A stretch of DNA of 64,000 bases, from assembly GCA_963708855.1 (NCBI GenBank), contig CAVPUM010000006.1, positions 147,292-211,291 on the forward strand, written 5' to 3'. Each line of letters begins with the position of its first letter. The stretch's first letter is position 1. Below the pieces are notes generated by a model, which worked only from the letters and a program-made list of their open reading frames with translations, ran no database searches and had not been told where the DNA came from. Positions 26,157 through 35,041 of the stretch are shown here, one piece after another. The position numbers and the translations under genes were made by a program. The DNA is from CAIWHR01 sp963708855 (GTDB taxonomy: Bacteria; Pseudomonadota; Gammaproteobacteria; Burkholderiales; Casimicrobiaceae).

Positions 26157-27473
26157 TTATCCGGCGGATGATGCCTGCGCGTCGGCGCTTTGTAAAGGCG
26201 CGCCCGGCGGGCGCCCGACCGGCGGGAGCAGCCGTACGACCTTGACGCCACGGTCCTGCGTCTGCAGCACCTCGATGGCCTGGCCGGCGACTTCGACGCG
26301 TGTGCCGGCCTCGGGTATCTCGCCCAGTTGTGCCACGATGAGCCCGTTCAGGGTCTTCGGGCCATCCACCGGAAAGTCTGTGCCCAGCTTGCGATTCAGC
26401 GTCCGCAGGGGCGCCAGCCCGTCGACGACCACGGCACCGTCGGCGCTGCGCTGGAAGGTCCCGGTCCCGTCGGGCGCCTGGGTCGTGAAATCCCCGATGA
26501 TCTCCTCGATGATGTCCTCGATCGTCACGAGTCCCACGAGTTCGCCGTATTCGTCGACGACGAGACCCAGCCGCTCGCGGTCGCTCTGGAATTGCTGCAG
26601 CTGCGCGAGCAGAGGCGTGCCGGCCGGAACGAAATACGCCGGGCGCAGGATCGGCCGGAGTTCATCCGGGCCGATGTCGCCGGCCCGCTGCAATTGAACG
26701 ACCTGTTTCAGATGAATGATGCCGACGATGTTGTCCAGGGCTCCCTCGCAGGCAGGCAGCCGCGTGTGGTAGGACGTCGCGAGCTGCTGCGCGATCAGCG
26801 ACGGCCTGTCCGCCAGATCGAGCGCGTGGATCTGGTTGCGCGGGGTCATCACATCGTCGACGGTCACCGACTCGAGGTCGAGCAGGTTCGCCAGCATCGC
26901 CCGATGCTTGCCCCGGAAATACTGCCCCTCCAGCACGAGCGAACGGAGCTCCTCCTGGCTCAGCGTCGTGCCGACCTCGCTCGTCTGCTCGATGCGCAGC
27001 AGCTTGAGCAGCGCCCGGACGAACAGGTTGACGAACCAGACGACCGGCGTCGCCGCCTTCAGCATGGGGGAAAGCAGGTAGCTCACGACCGGAACGATGC
27101 GGTCGGCGTGCGCTGCGCCGACGACCTTGGGCGTGATTTCCGAGAACACGAGGATCGCAAAGGTGACGGCGACCGTTCCCATGGCGAGCGCAAACTCGCC
27201 TTCGCCGAAGAGCCGGACGGTGATGACCGTGGTGAGCGTCGCCGCGGCAGCGTTGATCAGGTTGTTGCCGAGCAGGATCACGCCGAGCAGGGTGTCGGTC
27301 TGGCCGAGCAGGGTGACGGCGAGCTTCGCGCCGCGGTCCCCGCGCTGCGCGCGGTGCTTGAGGCGGTACCGGTTGACCGCCATCATCGCGGTTTCGGCGA
27401 TGGAGAAGAACCCGGACGTGGCGAGCAGGACCGCGAGGGTGAGCGCGAGCGAGCTCAGCGGTATGTCGTCCAT
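26157..27473 (-). CDS. CorC/HlyC-type CNNM-CBS membrane transporter
   Basis: 438 residues from ATG 27473; the frame continues upstream only as a ccsA shadow. N-terminal CNNM (DUF21) membrane domain with about four helices (LLATSGFFSIAETAMMAVNRYRL, GVILLGNNLINAAAATLTT, VFSEITPKVVGAAHADRI), then a CBS pair (VMTPRNQIHALDL, LGLVVDEYGELVGLVTIEDI), then a C-terminal CorC_HlyC domain. Probably involved in divalent cation transport or resistance. The ATG overlaps the ccsA stop by one base. Confidence 0.92.
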   Translation of the reverse strand: MDDIPLSSLALTLAVLLATSGFFSIAETAMMAVNRYRLKHRAQRGDRGAKLAVTLLGQTDTLLGVILLGNNLINAAAATLTTVITVRLFGEGEFALAMGTVAVTFAILVFSEITPKVVGAAHADRIVPVVSYLLSPMLKAATPVVWFVNLFVRALLKLLRIEQTSEVGTTLSQEELRSLVLEGQYFRGKHRAMLANLLDLESVTVDDVMTPRNQIHALDLADRPSLIAQQLATSYHTRLPACEGALDNIVGIIHLKQVVQLQRAGDIGPDELRPILRPAYFVPAGTPLLAQLQQFQSDRERLGLVVDEYGELVGLVTIEDIIEEIIGDFTTQAPDGTGTFQRSADGAVVVDGLAPLRTLNRKLGTDFPVDGPKTLNGLIVAQLGEIPEAGTRVEVAGQAIEVLQTQDRGVKVVRLLPPVGRPPGAPLQSADAQASSAG

Positions 27474-28294
27474 CAGCGGCCGAGGATGACCTCGAGAACG
27501 AACTTGTAGCCGAGATACGCGAGAAAGACGAACACGGTGCCGGCGATGATCCAGCGCAGCGCCACGCGTCCCCGCCAGCCATAGCGCCAGCGGCCGAACA
27601 GCAGCGCGCCGAAGGTGAGCCAGCCCAGCACCGAGAAGACGCTCTTGTGGGTGAATTGCAGCGGCTTGCCGAAGAGCTGCTCGGTGAACAGCATGCCGCT
27701 CGCCAAGGTCACCGTCAGCAGCACGAAGCCGACGGCGACCAGCCGGAACAGAAATCGTTCCAGCGTAAGGAGCGGGGGCAGTGCGGCCGCTTCCGGATCC
27801 GGCAATCGCCGGTGCAGTCGCCTCTCGAGCCCCATCAGCACCAGTGCCTGCAGTGCCGCCACGAGGAAGATCGCGTACGAGACCAGCGCGACGGCGACGT
27901 GCGCCGCGGCGAGCGGGGCTCCGCCGTACTCGAACCGATGCGGACTCGCGAACAGCGCGGGCAGCAGCGATGCGGCCGCAGCGACGGGAAGCACGACCGT
28001 GCCGATCGCCGGCAGCGTGGCCAGGAGCCCCGAGACCCATGCGATCGCGGCGATGAGCCCGGCGACCACCGACACGGCGTTCGCGAACGACAGGTCGAGG
28101 CCGTCCGCGGTCCCGACCTCCTGCCAGCCGAGCCAAGCGTGCAGCAGAAGCGCAACGGGCAGCAGCCATGCCGCCGCGCCGGCGGGCAGACGGAAACCCG
28201 GGGAAGCCGCGGCGCCATGCCTCGCGCCAGCCGGCCAGAGTGCGAACGCGGCGAGCCCGTACAGGGCCACGACGGTCACGTGGAGTAAAATCAT
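27473..28294 (-). CDS. Cytochrome c assembly (CcsA/YpjD-type) membrane protein
   Basis: 273 residues, about eight hydrophobic segments. The C-terminal half has the haem-handling pattern of the CcmC/CcsA group: FTHKSVFSVLGWLTFGALLFGRWRYGWRGR, plus GVLF-like LASGMLFTEQLFGKPLQ. Proteins of this type sit next to ffh in beta- and gammaproteobacteria and are annotated as YpjD/CcsA-like; a role in cytochrome c maturation is inferred from family only. Divergent from ffh with an 81-base gap. Confidence 0.85.
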   Translation of the reverse strand: MILLHVTVVALYGLAAFALWPAGARHGAAASPGFRLPAGAAAWLLPVALLLHAWLGWQEVGTADGLDLSFANAVSVVAGLIAAIAWVSGLLATLPAIGTVVLPVAAAASLLPALFASPHRFEYGGAPLAAAHVAVALVSYAIFLVAALQALVLMGLERRLHRRLPDPEAAALPPLLTLERFLFRLVAVGFVLLTVTLASGMLFTEQLFGKPLQFTHKSVFSVLGWLTFGALLFGRWRYGWRGRVALRWIIAGTVFVFLAYLGYKFVLEVILGR

Positions 28295-28375
28295 TTCATT
28301 TGGCGAGCGAAGCGCGCCGGCTTGCGGCCCGCGGCTTTCATCTTACGCCAACTTCCCGAGGCCTCAGGCGCTTCC

Positions 28376-29722
28376 ATGTTCGACAATCTATCGCAACGGC
28401 TGACGCGCGTCGTCAAGCAACTGCGCGGCGAGGCACGTCTCACCGACGCCAATATCCAGGACGCGCTGCGGGAGGTCAGGCTCGCGCTGCTCGAGGCCGA
28501 CGTGGCGCTTCCCGTCGTCAAGGATTTCGTCGGCAAGATCAGGGAAAAGGCGGTCGGCGCGGAAGTGATCGGCTCGCTGACGCCGGGACAGGCCTTGATC
28601 GGCGTCGTCCACCGCGAGCTCGCCGCGCTGATGGGCGGCGCCGCGGCGCCGCTCGATTTCGCCGTGCAGCCGCCAGCCGTCGTGTTGCTGGCGGGATTGC
28701 AGGGCGCCGGCAAGACGACTACGGCGGCCAAGCTCGCCCATCTGCTGCGCGGGCAGAAGAAGAAGGTGCTCCTCGTGTCGGCCGACGTCTATCGACCGGC
28801 GGCGATCGAGCAGCTGGCCGTGCTGGGAGCGCAGGTCGGCGCGGACGTTTTTCCGTCGGGGCAAGGCGAGCAGCCGGTGGCGATCGCGGCAGCCGCGCTC
28901 GACTGGGCGAAGCGGCACTACCACGACGTGCTGATCGTCGACACCGCGGGGCGGCTCGCGATCGACGAGGCGATGATGCGCGAGATCGCCTTGCTGCACG
29001 CTGCGGTGAATCCGATCGAGACGCTGTTCGTCGTCGACGCGATGCAGGGCCAGGACGCGGTCAACACGGCGCGCGCCTTTCGCGACGCGCTGCCGCTCAC
29101 CGGCGTGATCCTCACCAAGCTCGACGGCGACGCCCGCGGCGGGGCCGCGCTGTCGGTGCGCCACGTGACCGGGGCGCCGATCAAGTTCGCCGGCGTGTCC
29201 GAGAAGATCGATGGTCTCGAGGTGTTCCACCCCGAGCGGATGGCGTCGCGCATTCTGGGCATGGGGGACGTGCTGTCGCTGATCGAGGGCGCGCAGAAGA
29301 CGCTCGATGTCGAGGAGGCGCACAAGTTCGCGCGGAAGGTGAAGTCCGGCAAGGGCTTCGACCTCGACGACTACAAGGGCCAGATCGCGCAGATGCGCAA
29401 GATGGGTGGCCTCACCGCCATGCTGGACAAGCTCCCGGCGGAGCTCGCACGGGCCGCACAAGGCACTGCGGTGGACGAGCGCAAGATTGCGCGCGTCGAG
29501 GGCATCATCAACTCGATGACGCCGGCGGAGCGCGCCAAGCCCGAGATCCTCAAGGCCTCGCGCAAGCGCCGGATCGCGACCGGCGCGGGCGTATCCGTGC
29601 AGGAGGTCAATCAGCTGCTGAACCAGTTCGGTCAGGCCCAAAAGATGATGAAAATGGTGGCCAAAGGCGGCATGCAGAAAATGCTGCGTGGAATGAAGGG
29701 TTTGCTCCCTCGGACGCACTGA
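28376..29722 (+). CDS. ffh: Ffh, signal recognition particle GTPase
   Basis: 448 residues. NG domain with P-loop GLQGAGKTTT (107-116), DVYRPAAIEQL, VDTAGRLAIDE, and ILTKLDGDARGG; methionine-rich M domain at the C-terminus (QMRKMGGLTAMLDKLP, QAQKMMKMVAKGGMQKML). Targets nascent membrane proteins to FtsY/SecYEG with 4.5S RNA. ATG 28376 gives the family start MFDNLSQRLTRV; the frame extends upstream to 28322 without a better site. Confidence 0.97.
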   Translation: MFDNLSQRLTRVVKQLRGEARLTDANIQDALREVRLALLEADVALPVVKDFVGKIREKAVGAEVIGSLTPGQALIGVVHRELAALMGGAAAPLDFAVQPPAVVLLAGLQGAGKTTTAAKLAHLLRGQKKKVLLVSADVYRPAAIEQLAVLGAQVGADVFPSGQGEQPVAIAAAALDWAKRHYHDVLIVDTAGRLAIDEAMMREIALLHAAVNPIETLFVVDAMQGQDAVNTARAFRDALPLTGVILTKLDGDARGGAALSVRHVTGAPIKFAGVSEKIDGLEVFHPERMASRILGMGDVLSLIEGAQKTLDVEEAHKFARKVKSGKGFDLDDYKGQIAQMRKMGGLTAMLDKLPAELARAAQGTAVDERKIARVEGIINSMTPAERAKPEILKASRKRRIATGAGVSVQEVNQLLNQFGQAQKMMKMVAKGGMQKMLRGMKGLLPRTH

Positions 29723-29760
29723 CCGGCGCCGCTCATCGGGCCCGCGTGGCGGGATGCTGC

Positions 29761-29790
29761 TTGCCGCAGGAGCCGGTTCGGTCGTATAAT
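29761..29790 (+). promoter_or_regulatory. Sigma-70-type promoter for rpsP-rimM-trmD-rplS
   Basis: TTGCCG (29761-29766), 18-base spacer, perfect TATAAT (29785-29790), about 40 bases before the rpsP ATG. One of the clearest housekeeping promoters in the window, consistent with strong ribosomal-protein expression. Confidence 0.8.
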
Positions 29791-29830
29791 CACAAGCTTT
29801 CCATCGCAATCCCAGACTAGAGAACCCACC

Positions 29831-30100
29831 ATGGTGGTCATCAGATTAGCCCGAGGCGGCGCCAAGAAGCGTCCGTTCTTCAATGTGGTAGTGGCCGACT
29901 CGCGCAACCGCCGCGACGGCCGCTTCATCGAGCGGGTGGGGTTCTACAACCCCATCGCGGCGAAGGGCGAGGAAGCCCTGCGGCTCGCCGTCGATCGCAT
30001 CACGTTCTGGCAGGACCGCGGTGCCCGTCTATCGGATACGGTCGCCGGCCTCGTGAAGCGGGCCGCGAAGCCCGTGCCGCCGGCGGTGCCGGCCGCCTGA
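29831..30100 (+). CDS. rpsP: 30S ribosomal protein S16
   Basis: 89 residues. Starts MVVIRLARGGAKKRPFFNVV and continues ADSRNRRDGRFIERVGFYNP, the S16 signature; C-terminus is alanine/proline-rich. First gene of the conserved rpsP-rimM-trmD-rplS order, directly behind the TATAAT promoter. Confidence 0.98.
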   Translation: MVVIRLARGGAKKRPFFNVVVADSRNRRDGRFIERVGFYNPIAAKGEEALRLAVDRITFWQDRGARLSDTVAGLVKRAAKPVPPAVPAA

Positions 30101-30144
30101 TCGCGCAGCGGGCAACGGCGCCGTCGTACAGCGCGGTGCCGGCG

Positions 30145-30675
30145 ATGGCGCGATCCGCGGATGCCATCGTCGTGATGGGCGAAGTGGTCGGTCCCTATGG
30201 CGTTCGGGGTTGGCTCAGGGTCAGGTCCTTCGCGCAATCCCCGGGCGCGCTGCTGGACTTCACGACGTGGTGGCTGAAGCCTCCGCGCACGACGGTCTGG
30301 AGCGAGTTTAGGCGTCAGGACGGGCGTCTTCATTCCGGCGCGCTGGTCGTGGCGCTGGGCGGGGTCGACACGCGTGAAACCGCGCTGGCGATGAAAGGGT
30401 TCGAGGTCGGCGTGCCGCGGGTTGCGCTGCCCGCCGCGGAGGAAGGTGAGTACTACTGGGATGACCTGACCGGTCTGGTGGTGCTGAACCGTTCGGGCGT
30501 TCTGCTGGGCGAAGTGCGCGGCATGACCCAGCATGGCGCGCATCCGCTGTTGCGGGTCGCCCGCCCGCCGGCGACGCCCGGACCGGAGCGGTTGATCCCG
30601 TTCGTCGCGGCGATCATCGATCGGGTCGACGTCGACGCCGGCATGATCGAGGTGGATTGGGGCGCGGACTACTAG
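30145..30675 (+). CDS. rimM: RimM, 16S rRNA processing / 30S maturation factor
   Basis: 176 residues from ATG 30145; an in-frame GTG at 30136 could add three residues. RimM assists assembly of the 30S head and binds S19. Seen: VMGEVVGPYGVRGWLRVRSF at the N-terminus, the PRC-barrel half EGEYYWDDLTGLVVLNRSG and LIPFVAAIIDRVDVDAGMI at the end. Position between rpsP and trmD confirms it. Confidence 0.96.
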   Translation: MARSADAIVVMGEVVGPYGVRGWLRVRSFAQSPGALLDFTTWWLKPPRTTVWSEFRRQDGRLHSGALVVALGGVDTRETALAMKGFEVGVPRVALPAAEEGEYYWDDLTGLVVLNRSGVLLGEVRGMTQHGAHPLLRVARPPATPGPERLIPFVAAIIDRVDVDAGMIEVDWGADY

Positions 30676-30703
30676 AAAGGCCGGTGGTTCCCGGGGGCGC
30701 AGC

Positions 30704-31480
30704 ATGCGGATCGACGTCGTTACGCTGTTCCCGGAGATGGTCGACCACGCGGCTCGGCTCGGGGTGACCGGGCGCGCGCTCCAGCGGGGGCTCTGGCAGC
30801 TAGGCGTGTGGAACCCGCGCGATTTCGTGACGGACAGGCACCGGACCGTCGACGACCGCCCCTATGGCGGCGGACCGGGGATGGTGATGCTGGCGGAACC
30901 GCTGGCAAGCGCGCTGGCGGCGGCACGGTCGGCGCAGCGCACGGCAGGTTGCGCGGCGACCCGAACGCTCTACCTCTCGCCGGCCGGAACGCCACTGTCG
31001 CACCGGCGCGTGGCGGAACTTGCGGCGGACGGAGATGCGACGGCGTTGGTATTGCTCGCCGGACGATATGAGGGGATCGACCAGCGGCTGCTGGAGCGCG
31101 AAGTCGACGAGGAAATCGCCATCGGGGACTTCGTCGTTTCGGGGGGCGAACTGCCGGCGCTGATGCTGATCGATGGCATCCTGCGCCTGCGACCCGGCGT
31201 GCTGAACGATGTCGAGTCGGCGGTGCAGGACTCGTTCGCTGACGGGTTGCTCGATTGTCCCCACTACACGCGGCCGGACGAGTACGATGGAATGCGGGTG
31301 CCCGAGGTTCTGCTGTCCGGCCACCACCAGGCGATCCGCGCGTGGCGTCTGCAGCAGGCGCTTGGCCGCACGTGGGAGCGCAGACCCGATCTCCTGCGGG
31401 ACCGGGTGCTGTCGAAGGAGGAAACCGAGTTGCTCGCGGCCTATCGCCGCGAACGGATGCCGGACTACGGCCTCCGGTAG
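30704..31480 (+). CDS. trmD: TrmD, tRNA (guanine-N1)-methyltransferase
   Basis: 258 residues. Makes m1G37 in tRNA using S-adenosylmethionine, with a trefoil-knot fold. Signatures: MRIDVVTLFPEMV, VDDRPYGGGPGMVM, LLAGRYEGIDQR, EIAIGDFVVSGGELPA, LDCPHYTRPDEYDGM and VPEVLLSGHHQAI. Complete. Confidence 0.98.
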   Translation: MRIDVVTLFPEMVDHAARLGVTGRALQRGLWQLGVWNPRDFVTDRHRTVDDRPYGGGPGMVMLAEPLASALAAARSAQRTAGCAATRTLYLSPAGTPLSHRRVAELAADGDATALVLLAGRYEGIDQRLLEREVDEEIAIGDFVVSGGELPALMLIDGILRLRPGVLNDVESAVQDSFADGLLDCPHYTRPDEYDGMRVPEVLLSGHHQAIRAWRLQQALGRTWERRPDLLRDRVLSKEETELLAAYRRERMPDYGLR

Positions 31481-31518
31481 AAGATGGAAGGCAGCAGGTA
31501 AGCAGGTAGCGGCGAGTC

Positions 31519-31540
31519 GGCCGTCCGGCAGCGGACGGCC
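31519..31540 (+). promoter_or_regulatory. Perfect hairpin in the trmD-rplS gap
   Basis: GGCCGTCCG-GCAG-CGGACGGCC: nine paired bases with a four-base loop, followed by TTCCG. In the 151-base leader of rplS. No T run, so it may be a processing signal, a weak attenuator or an L19 leader structure rather than a terminator. Confidence 0.5.
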
Positions 31541-31631
31541 TTCCGTCGGACAACAAGCCGCGCGCATCAGGGGGCGCTCTGCGCTGCGCGCAAGGTCAAC
31601 GACCAGCAATCAGCGAAATGGAGAACGCAGC

Positions 31632-32009
31632 ATGGACATCATCGCCACACTGGAACAGGAAGAGATCGAACGGCTGGGCAAGAAGATACCGGTGTTCGCG
31701 CCGGGTGACACCGTGATCGTCAACGTCAACGTCGTCGAAGGCGAGCGCAAGCGTGTGCAGGCCTACGAGGGCGTCGTCATCGCCAAACGGAACCGCGGCC
31801 TCAATTCCTCGTTCGTCGTGCGCAAGATATCGAGCGGCGAAGGTGTCGAGCGGACCTTTCAGACTTATTCGCCGCTCATTGCCGGCATCGAGGTCAAGCG
31901 CAAGGGCGATGTGCGCCGCGCGAAGCTCTACTACCTCCGCGATCGGTCGGGCAAATCAGCGCGCATTCGCGAAAAGCTCGCGCACACGCACAAGGAAAAG
32001 CAGGGCTAG
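31632..32009 (+). CDS. rplS: 50S ribosomal protein L19
   Basis: 125 residues. Starts MDIIATLEQEEIERLGKKIP; core FAPGDTVIVNVNVVEGERKR, VQAYEGVVIAKRNRGLNSSF and RRAKLYYLRDRSGKSARI. ATG 31632 is the family start; the longer upstream frame is a shadow of trmD. Last gene of the ribosomal operon. Confidence 0.98.
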   Translation: MDIIATLEQEEIERLGKKIPVFAPGDTVIVNVNVVEGERKRVQAYEGVVIAKRNRGLNSSFVVRKISSGEGVERTFQTYSPLIAGIEVKRKGDVRRAKLYYLRDRSGKSARIREKLAHTHKEKQG

Positions 32010-32061
32010 GCACAACGCCACGTTCCGCTGGCGCCCGGCTTGGCGCTCGACGCGACTTGCC

Positions 32062-32112
32062 TCGGGGCAGGATTTCCCCGAAGATTCGAGCATCAAGTCG
32101 GGGAATTCCCCG
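32062..32112 (+). promoter_or_regulatory. Two GGGG/CCCC inverted repeats after rplS
   Basis: TCGGGG-8 bases-CCCCGA (32062-32081) and the perfect 14-base palindrome CGGGGAATTCCCCG (32099-32112) lie in the 116-base gap between rplS and the J-like/RDD gene. They could form alternative hairpins (end of the rplS transcript) or an operator for the next gene. No T run follows. Confidence 0.35.
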
Positions 32113-32125
32113 CCCGCGGAGATAG

Positions 32126-33928
32126 ATGAGAGCCTCGCTTTACGAAGCGCTGGGAATCCCGCCGACCGCGTCCGATGAGGAAGTTCGCGCGGCGCTGCGG
32201 CGGCTGATACGCAAGTATTACGCCAAGACGCGTGACGGCCAGGGCAATGTCGAAGAAGCGCTGCGCTTCATCAACCATGCCAGCCGCATACTGAGCGATC
32301 CGGACCGGCGCAGTCTTTACAACGGTGACTTGGCGCGATCGGGCGAGGCGGCGCCGCCCGCGATCGCCTACGCCGCGAGCAACGCCATGCCGCCCGCCGG
32401 CCAAGGGACCGACGTCGCGGCGCCGGTCGCCGACTCCGACGCCCAAGGCATCGTGCTGGCGGCCGAACCCGCCGCCGCCAAGAAACTGCGCAATGTCCAG
32501 CATCCCGGCCTGACCGAGCCGGTGGGCTCGTTCGGCCGTCCCGGCATCGTGACCGTCGCACTGTGCACGCTCTTCGGCGGGTTCATCGCGGGAGCCATCG
32601 TGCTCGTCATGCCGCTCGATACCGTGGCGGTCGCCAAGCAGGTGCTGGTCTGGCTGACATTGACTTTGCTCGCGTTGACAATCGTGTACGGCATCGTGCA
32701 CGGCCTGGCATGGACGCGCCGCCGTGGCGCGCCGCCCGTGCAGGTTCTGCTGCCGCAGACGGACCTTGCGATCCTCAACTGGCGCCGGGAGAAGTCCGTC
32801 TTCCTCGGTACGAACCAGCCGCAGGAGGACGCGAGCTGGATCTTCCAGCTCCGGATGGCCGAGCTCGAGCGCGCGAAGACCGGTCGCACCAGCGAGCCGA
32901 GACCGTGGAACCGGCTGGGTGCTCGCCTGTTCGATTACGCGTTCTGGGGCATAGTGCTCGCACTGTTGCTGTCGGAACTGCGCGGTGCGGGCGTCGTATC
33001 CGATGGGCTGGGTTTCTGGCTCGGCCATCCGCTCTTCGCGCCGGTGCTGATCACCGGCACATGGGTGATCGTCGAGACGCTGCTGATGGCTTCGGTGGCG
33101 ACGACGCCCGGAAAATGGCTCTTCGGTTGCTTTGTCCAGTTCTCGATCTCCGACGCGTATGCACGGCGCGAGATGAAGTCGCAGATGTGGCGCAGCTTCA
33201 AGCGCGCATTCCGCGTCTGGTGGGAGGGCATGGGCTGCGGCTTCCCGCTGCTCGCGCCAATCCTGATCGCGATTGCCTACGAGAAGCTCGTGCAGGATCA
33301 CGAGAGCGACTGGGACTTCGCACAGGATTGCCTCGCGACCCACGCCCCGCCCGGAGCGCTCAACACGGTGACCGGCGTCTGCGGCCTCGCCGCGATGCTC
33401 TGGCTGTACGGCGTCGCGTGGCACCGGCCGCTCGCGGACACGATCACGACCGTGGGCACGTCGATCGTCACGGCGCTGCCGTCGGTGCGATCGATCATTC
33501 CGCAGGGCCTCACCGACGGCAGCGCAATCACCGGCGTCGTGGGCGGCATTCGGCGCCCGGACCCGGCACCCGCCGCGCGGCCGGATGCGCCGTTGTCGGC
33601 GCCGCTCGATGCCGACGTCGCCGCGCTGTTCGCGGAACGTAGCGCGCGCGTGGCGGTGCTGAAGGCCGAGGGGCCGCGGATGCTGCGTTCGGGCAACTTC
33701 CGGCGCGCCGCCGAGCTGTGCAGTGCCTGGGCCGACCTCGAACTCGCCAATGCGGAGGCCTGGCGGTGCCTCGGTGAGGCCCAGCAGGGCCAGGGCAATC
33801 ACCAGGAAGCGCTCAACGCCTTCCGCAAGGCAAAGCAGCACGACCCGAACGACCGCTCCATCGACGCTGCGATCGACCGCAGCCAGAAGGGGATCGTCGG
33901 CGATTTCCACAATCGCTATCGCAAATAG
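32126..33928 (+). CDS. J-like / RDD / TPR membrane protein, function unknown
   Basis: 600 residues. N-terminus (about 4-65) looks like a DnaJ domain (SLYEALGIPPTASDEEVRAA, FINHASRILSDPDRRSLYN), but the HPD tripeptide needed to stimulate DnaK is replaced: KYYAKTRDG instead of the usual KYHPD. Then two membrane helices (about 140-200), an RDD-type membrane domain (RPWNRLGARLFDYAFWG ... ATTPGKWLFG), more helices, and a C-terminal TPR-like region (SGNFRRAAELCSAW, GNHQEALNAFRKAKQHDPND). I do not know a characterised homologue. The ATG follows GGAGAT closely. Transcribed after rplS but probably separate. Confidence 0.8.
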   Translation: MRASLYEALGIPPTASDEEVRAALRRLIRKYYAKTRDGQGNVEEALRFINHASRILSDPDRRSLYNGDLARSGEAAPPAIAYAASNAMPPAGQGTDVAAPVADSDAQGIVLAAEPAAAKKLRNVQHPGLTEPVGSFGRPGIVTVALCTLFGGFIAGAIVLVMPLDTVAVAKQVLVWLTLTLLALTIVYGIVHGLAWTRRRGAPPVQVLLPQTDLAILNWRREKSVFLGTNQPQEDASWIFQLRMAELERAKTGRTSEPRPWNRLGARLFDYAFWGIVLALLLSELRGAGVVSDGLGFWLGHPLFAPVLITGTWVIVETLLMASVATTPGKWLFGCFVQFSISDAYARREMKSQMWRSFKRAFRVWWEGMGCGFPLLAPILIAIAYEKLVQDHESDWDFAQDCLATHAPPGALNTVTGVCGLAAMLWLYGVAWHRPLADTITTVGTSIVTALPSVRSIIPQGLTDGSAITGVVGGIRRPDPAPAARPDAPLSAPLDADVAALFAERSARVAVLKAEGPRMLRSGNFRRAAELCSAWADLELANAEAWRCLGEAQQGQGNHQEALNAFRKAKQHDPNDRSIDAAIDRSQKGIVGDFHNRYRK

Positions 33929-33936
33929 CGCCCCGT

Positions 33937-34434
33937 TCAGGCACGGATCCTCTCGATGAGCGCCGAGGTCGAGTGCGCTGACAGGAACGGGATCGCCACG
34001 AATTTCCCGCCGGCGGCGACTACTTCGCTCGCGCCGGCGGTCGTTGCCGCGGTGTAGTCGCCGCCTTTGACCAGCACGTCGGGCCGGCAGGCGACCACGA
34101 GGTCGCGTGGCGTATCCCCGTCGAACGCAACGACCAGGTCGACGGCCGCGAGCCCGGCAAGCACCGCCATCCGGTCCGCGAGGGAATTCAGCGGCCGGTC
34201 ATCGCCCTTGCCGAGACGCCGCACAGAGGCGTCGGAATTGAGGGCGACGACGAGTGATGCGCCCAGCGCGCGCGCCTGGTCGAGACACGTGACGTGACCG
34301 CGGTGAAGCACGTCGAAAACGCCGTTGGTGAACACCAGCGGCCGCGGCAGTGCCGCGATGCGCGCCAGAACCTCGCCCGACGGCGCGATCTTGGCGAGGA
34401 AGCTCGGCGCGGGAAATCCGTCCGCTGCGCTCAT
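33937..34434 (-). CDS. rfaE2: RfaE2/HldE C-terminal-type heptose-1-phosphate adenylyltransferase
   Basis: 165 residues. Cytidylyltransferase-fold protein with TNGVFDVLHRGHVTCLDQAR (HxGH motif) and the end FLSAHSTSALIERIR. It would transfer AMP to D-beta-D-heptose-1-phosphate in ADP-heptose synthesis. As a stand-alone adenylyltransferase it needs a separate kinase (RfaE1) that is not in the window. Starts 8 bases after the dolP stop, so likely co-transcribed with gmhA and dolP. Confidence 0.93.
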   Translation of the reverse strand: MSAADGFPAPSFLAKIAPSGEVLARIAALPRPLVFTNGVFDVLHRGHVTCLDQARALGASLVVALNSDASVRRLGKGDDRPLNSLADRMAVLAGLAAVDLVVAFDGDTPRDLVVACRPDVLVKGGDYTAATTAGASEVVAAGGKFVAIPFLSAHSTSALIERIRA

Positions 34435-34441
34435 CGCTCGG

Positions 34442-35041
34442 TCAGTCCATGTACTCGAACATCTTGACGACGCGTGCGACGTCCGTGGTCGAAGCGGCGA
34501 TCTCCGCAGCCGCGTCGCCTTCGCCGCGCGAGACGAGGCCCATCAGGTAGACGACACGGCGCTCGGTGACGACCTTCACGTTGTTCGCGTCCAATCGCCC
34601 GGCCTCGATCAGCCGCGTCTTCACCTTCGTCGTGATGTAGGTGTCCTGCGAACGTGCGCCGATCGCCGTTTCCGGGCCGACCAGCAATTCGTTGGTCACC
34701 GCGCGCACATATTCCTGGGTCGTCGCGATCTGCCCGATCTCGTCGCGTATGGCCGCGGTCGGCACCTCCCCGGTGAGCAGGACTTTGCCGTCGTAGCTCG
34801 TCACGTTGAGGTGCACGCCGCTGGTCCAGCGATTGCCGGCCTCCTTTGTCACCTTCGATTCGATCACCTCGTCGCTCGCACGGATGCCGGTGGAGCGACG
34901 GTCCATGGCGACCAGCGTACCGGCGCCGACGGTCGCGCCGATCACGACGGCCGCGCAGCCGACGACGAGCGGCGTGGTGGCAACGACGAGCGCGATGCAG
35001 GCGAACGGAAGCAGGCGCGGGCGCGAAGGATTCCCGCTCAT
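34442..35041 (-). CDS. dolP: DolP/OsmY-like lipoprotein with two BON domains
   Basis: 199 residues. N-terminal signal with lipobox LVVGC (cysteine near residue 29), then two BON repeats (about 50-120: VIESKVTKEAGN, DGKVLLTGEVPTAAIRDE; 125-199: YITTKVKTRLIEAGRLDANN, RRVVYLMGLVSRGEGD). DolP (YraP) is an outer-membrane lipoprotein supporting envelope integrity. The order yraN-SIS protein-dolP matches the E. coli yra block. ATG overlaps the gmhA stop. Confidence 0.9.
   Translation of the reverse strand: MSGNPSRPRLLPFACIALVVATTPLVVGCAAVVIGATVGAGTLVAMDRRSTGIRASDEVIESKVTKEAGNRWTSGVHLNVTSYDGKVLLTGEVPTAAIRDEIGQIATTQEYVRAVTNELLVGPETAIGARSQDTYITTKVKTRLIEAGRLDANNVKVVTERRVVYLMGLVSRGEGDAAAEIAASTTDVARVVKMFEYMD

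Noticed and set aside
32099..32112. CGGGGAATTCCCCG as a specific operator
   Set aside because: A perfect palindrome, but with no known bacterial regulator match; kept only as a weak feature.
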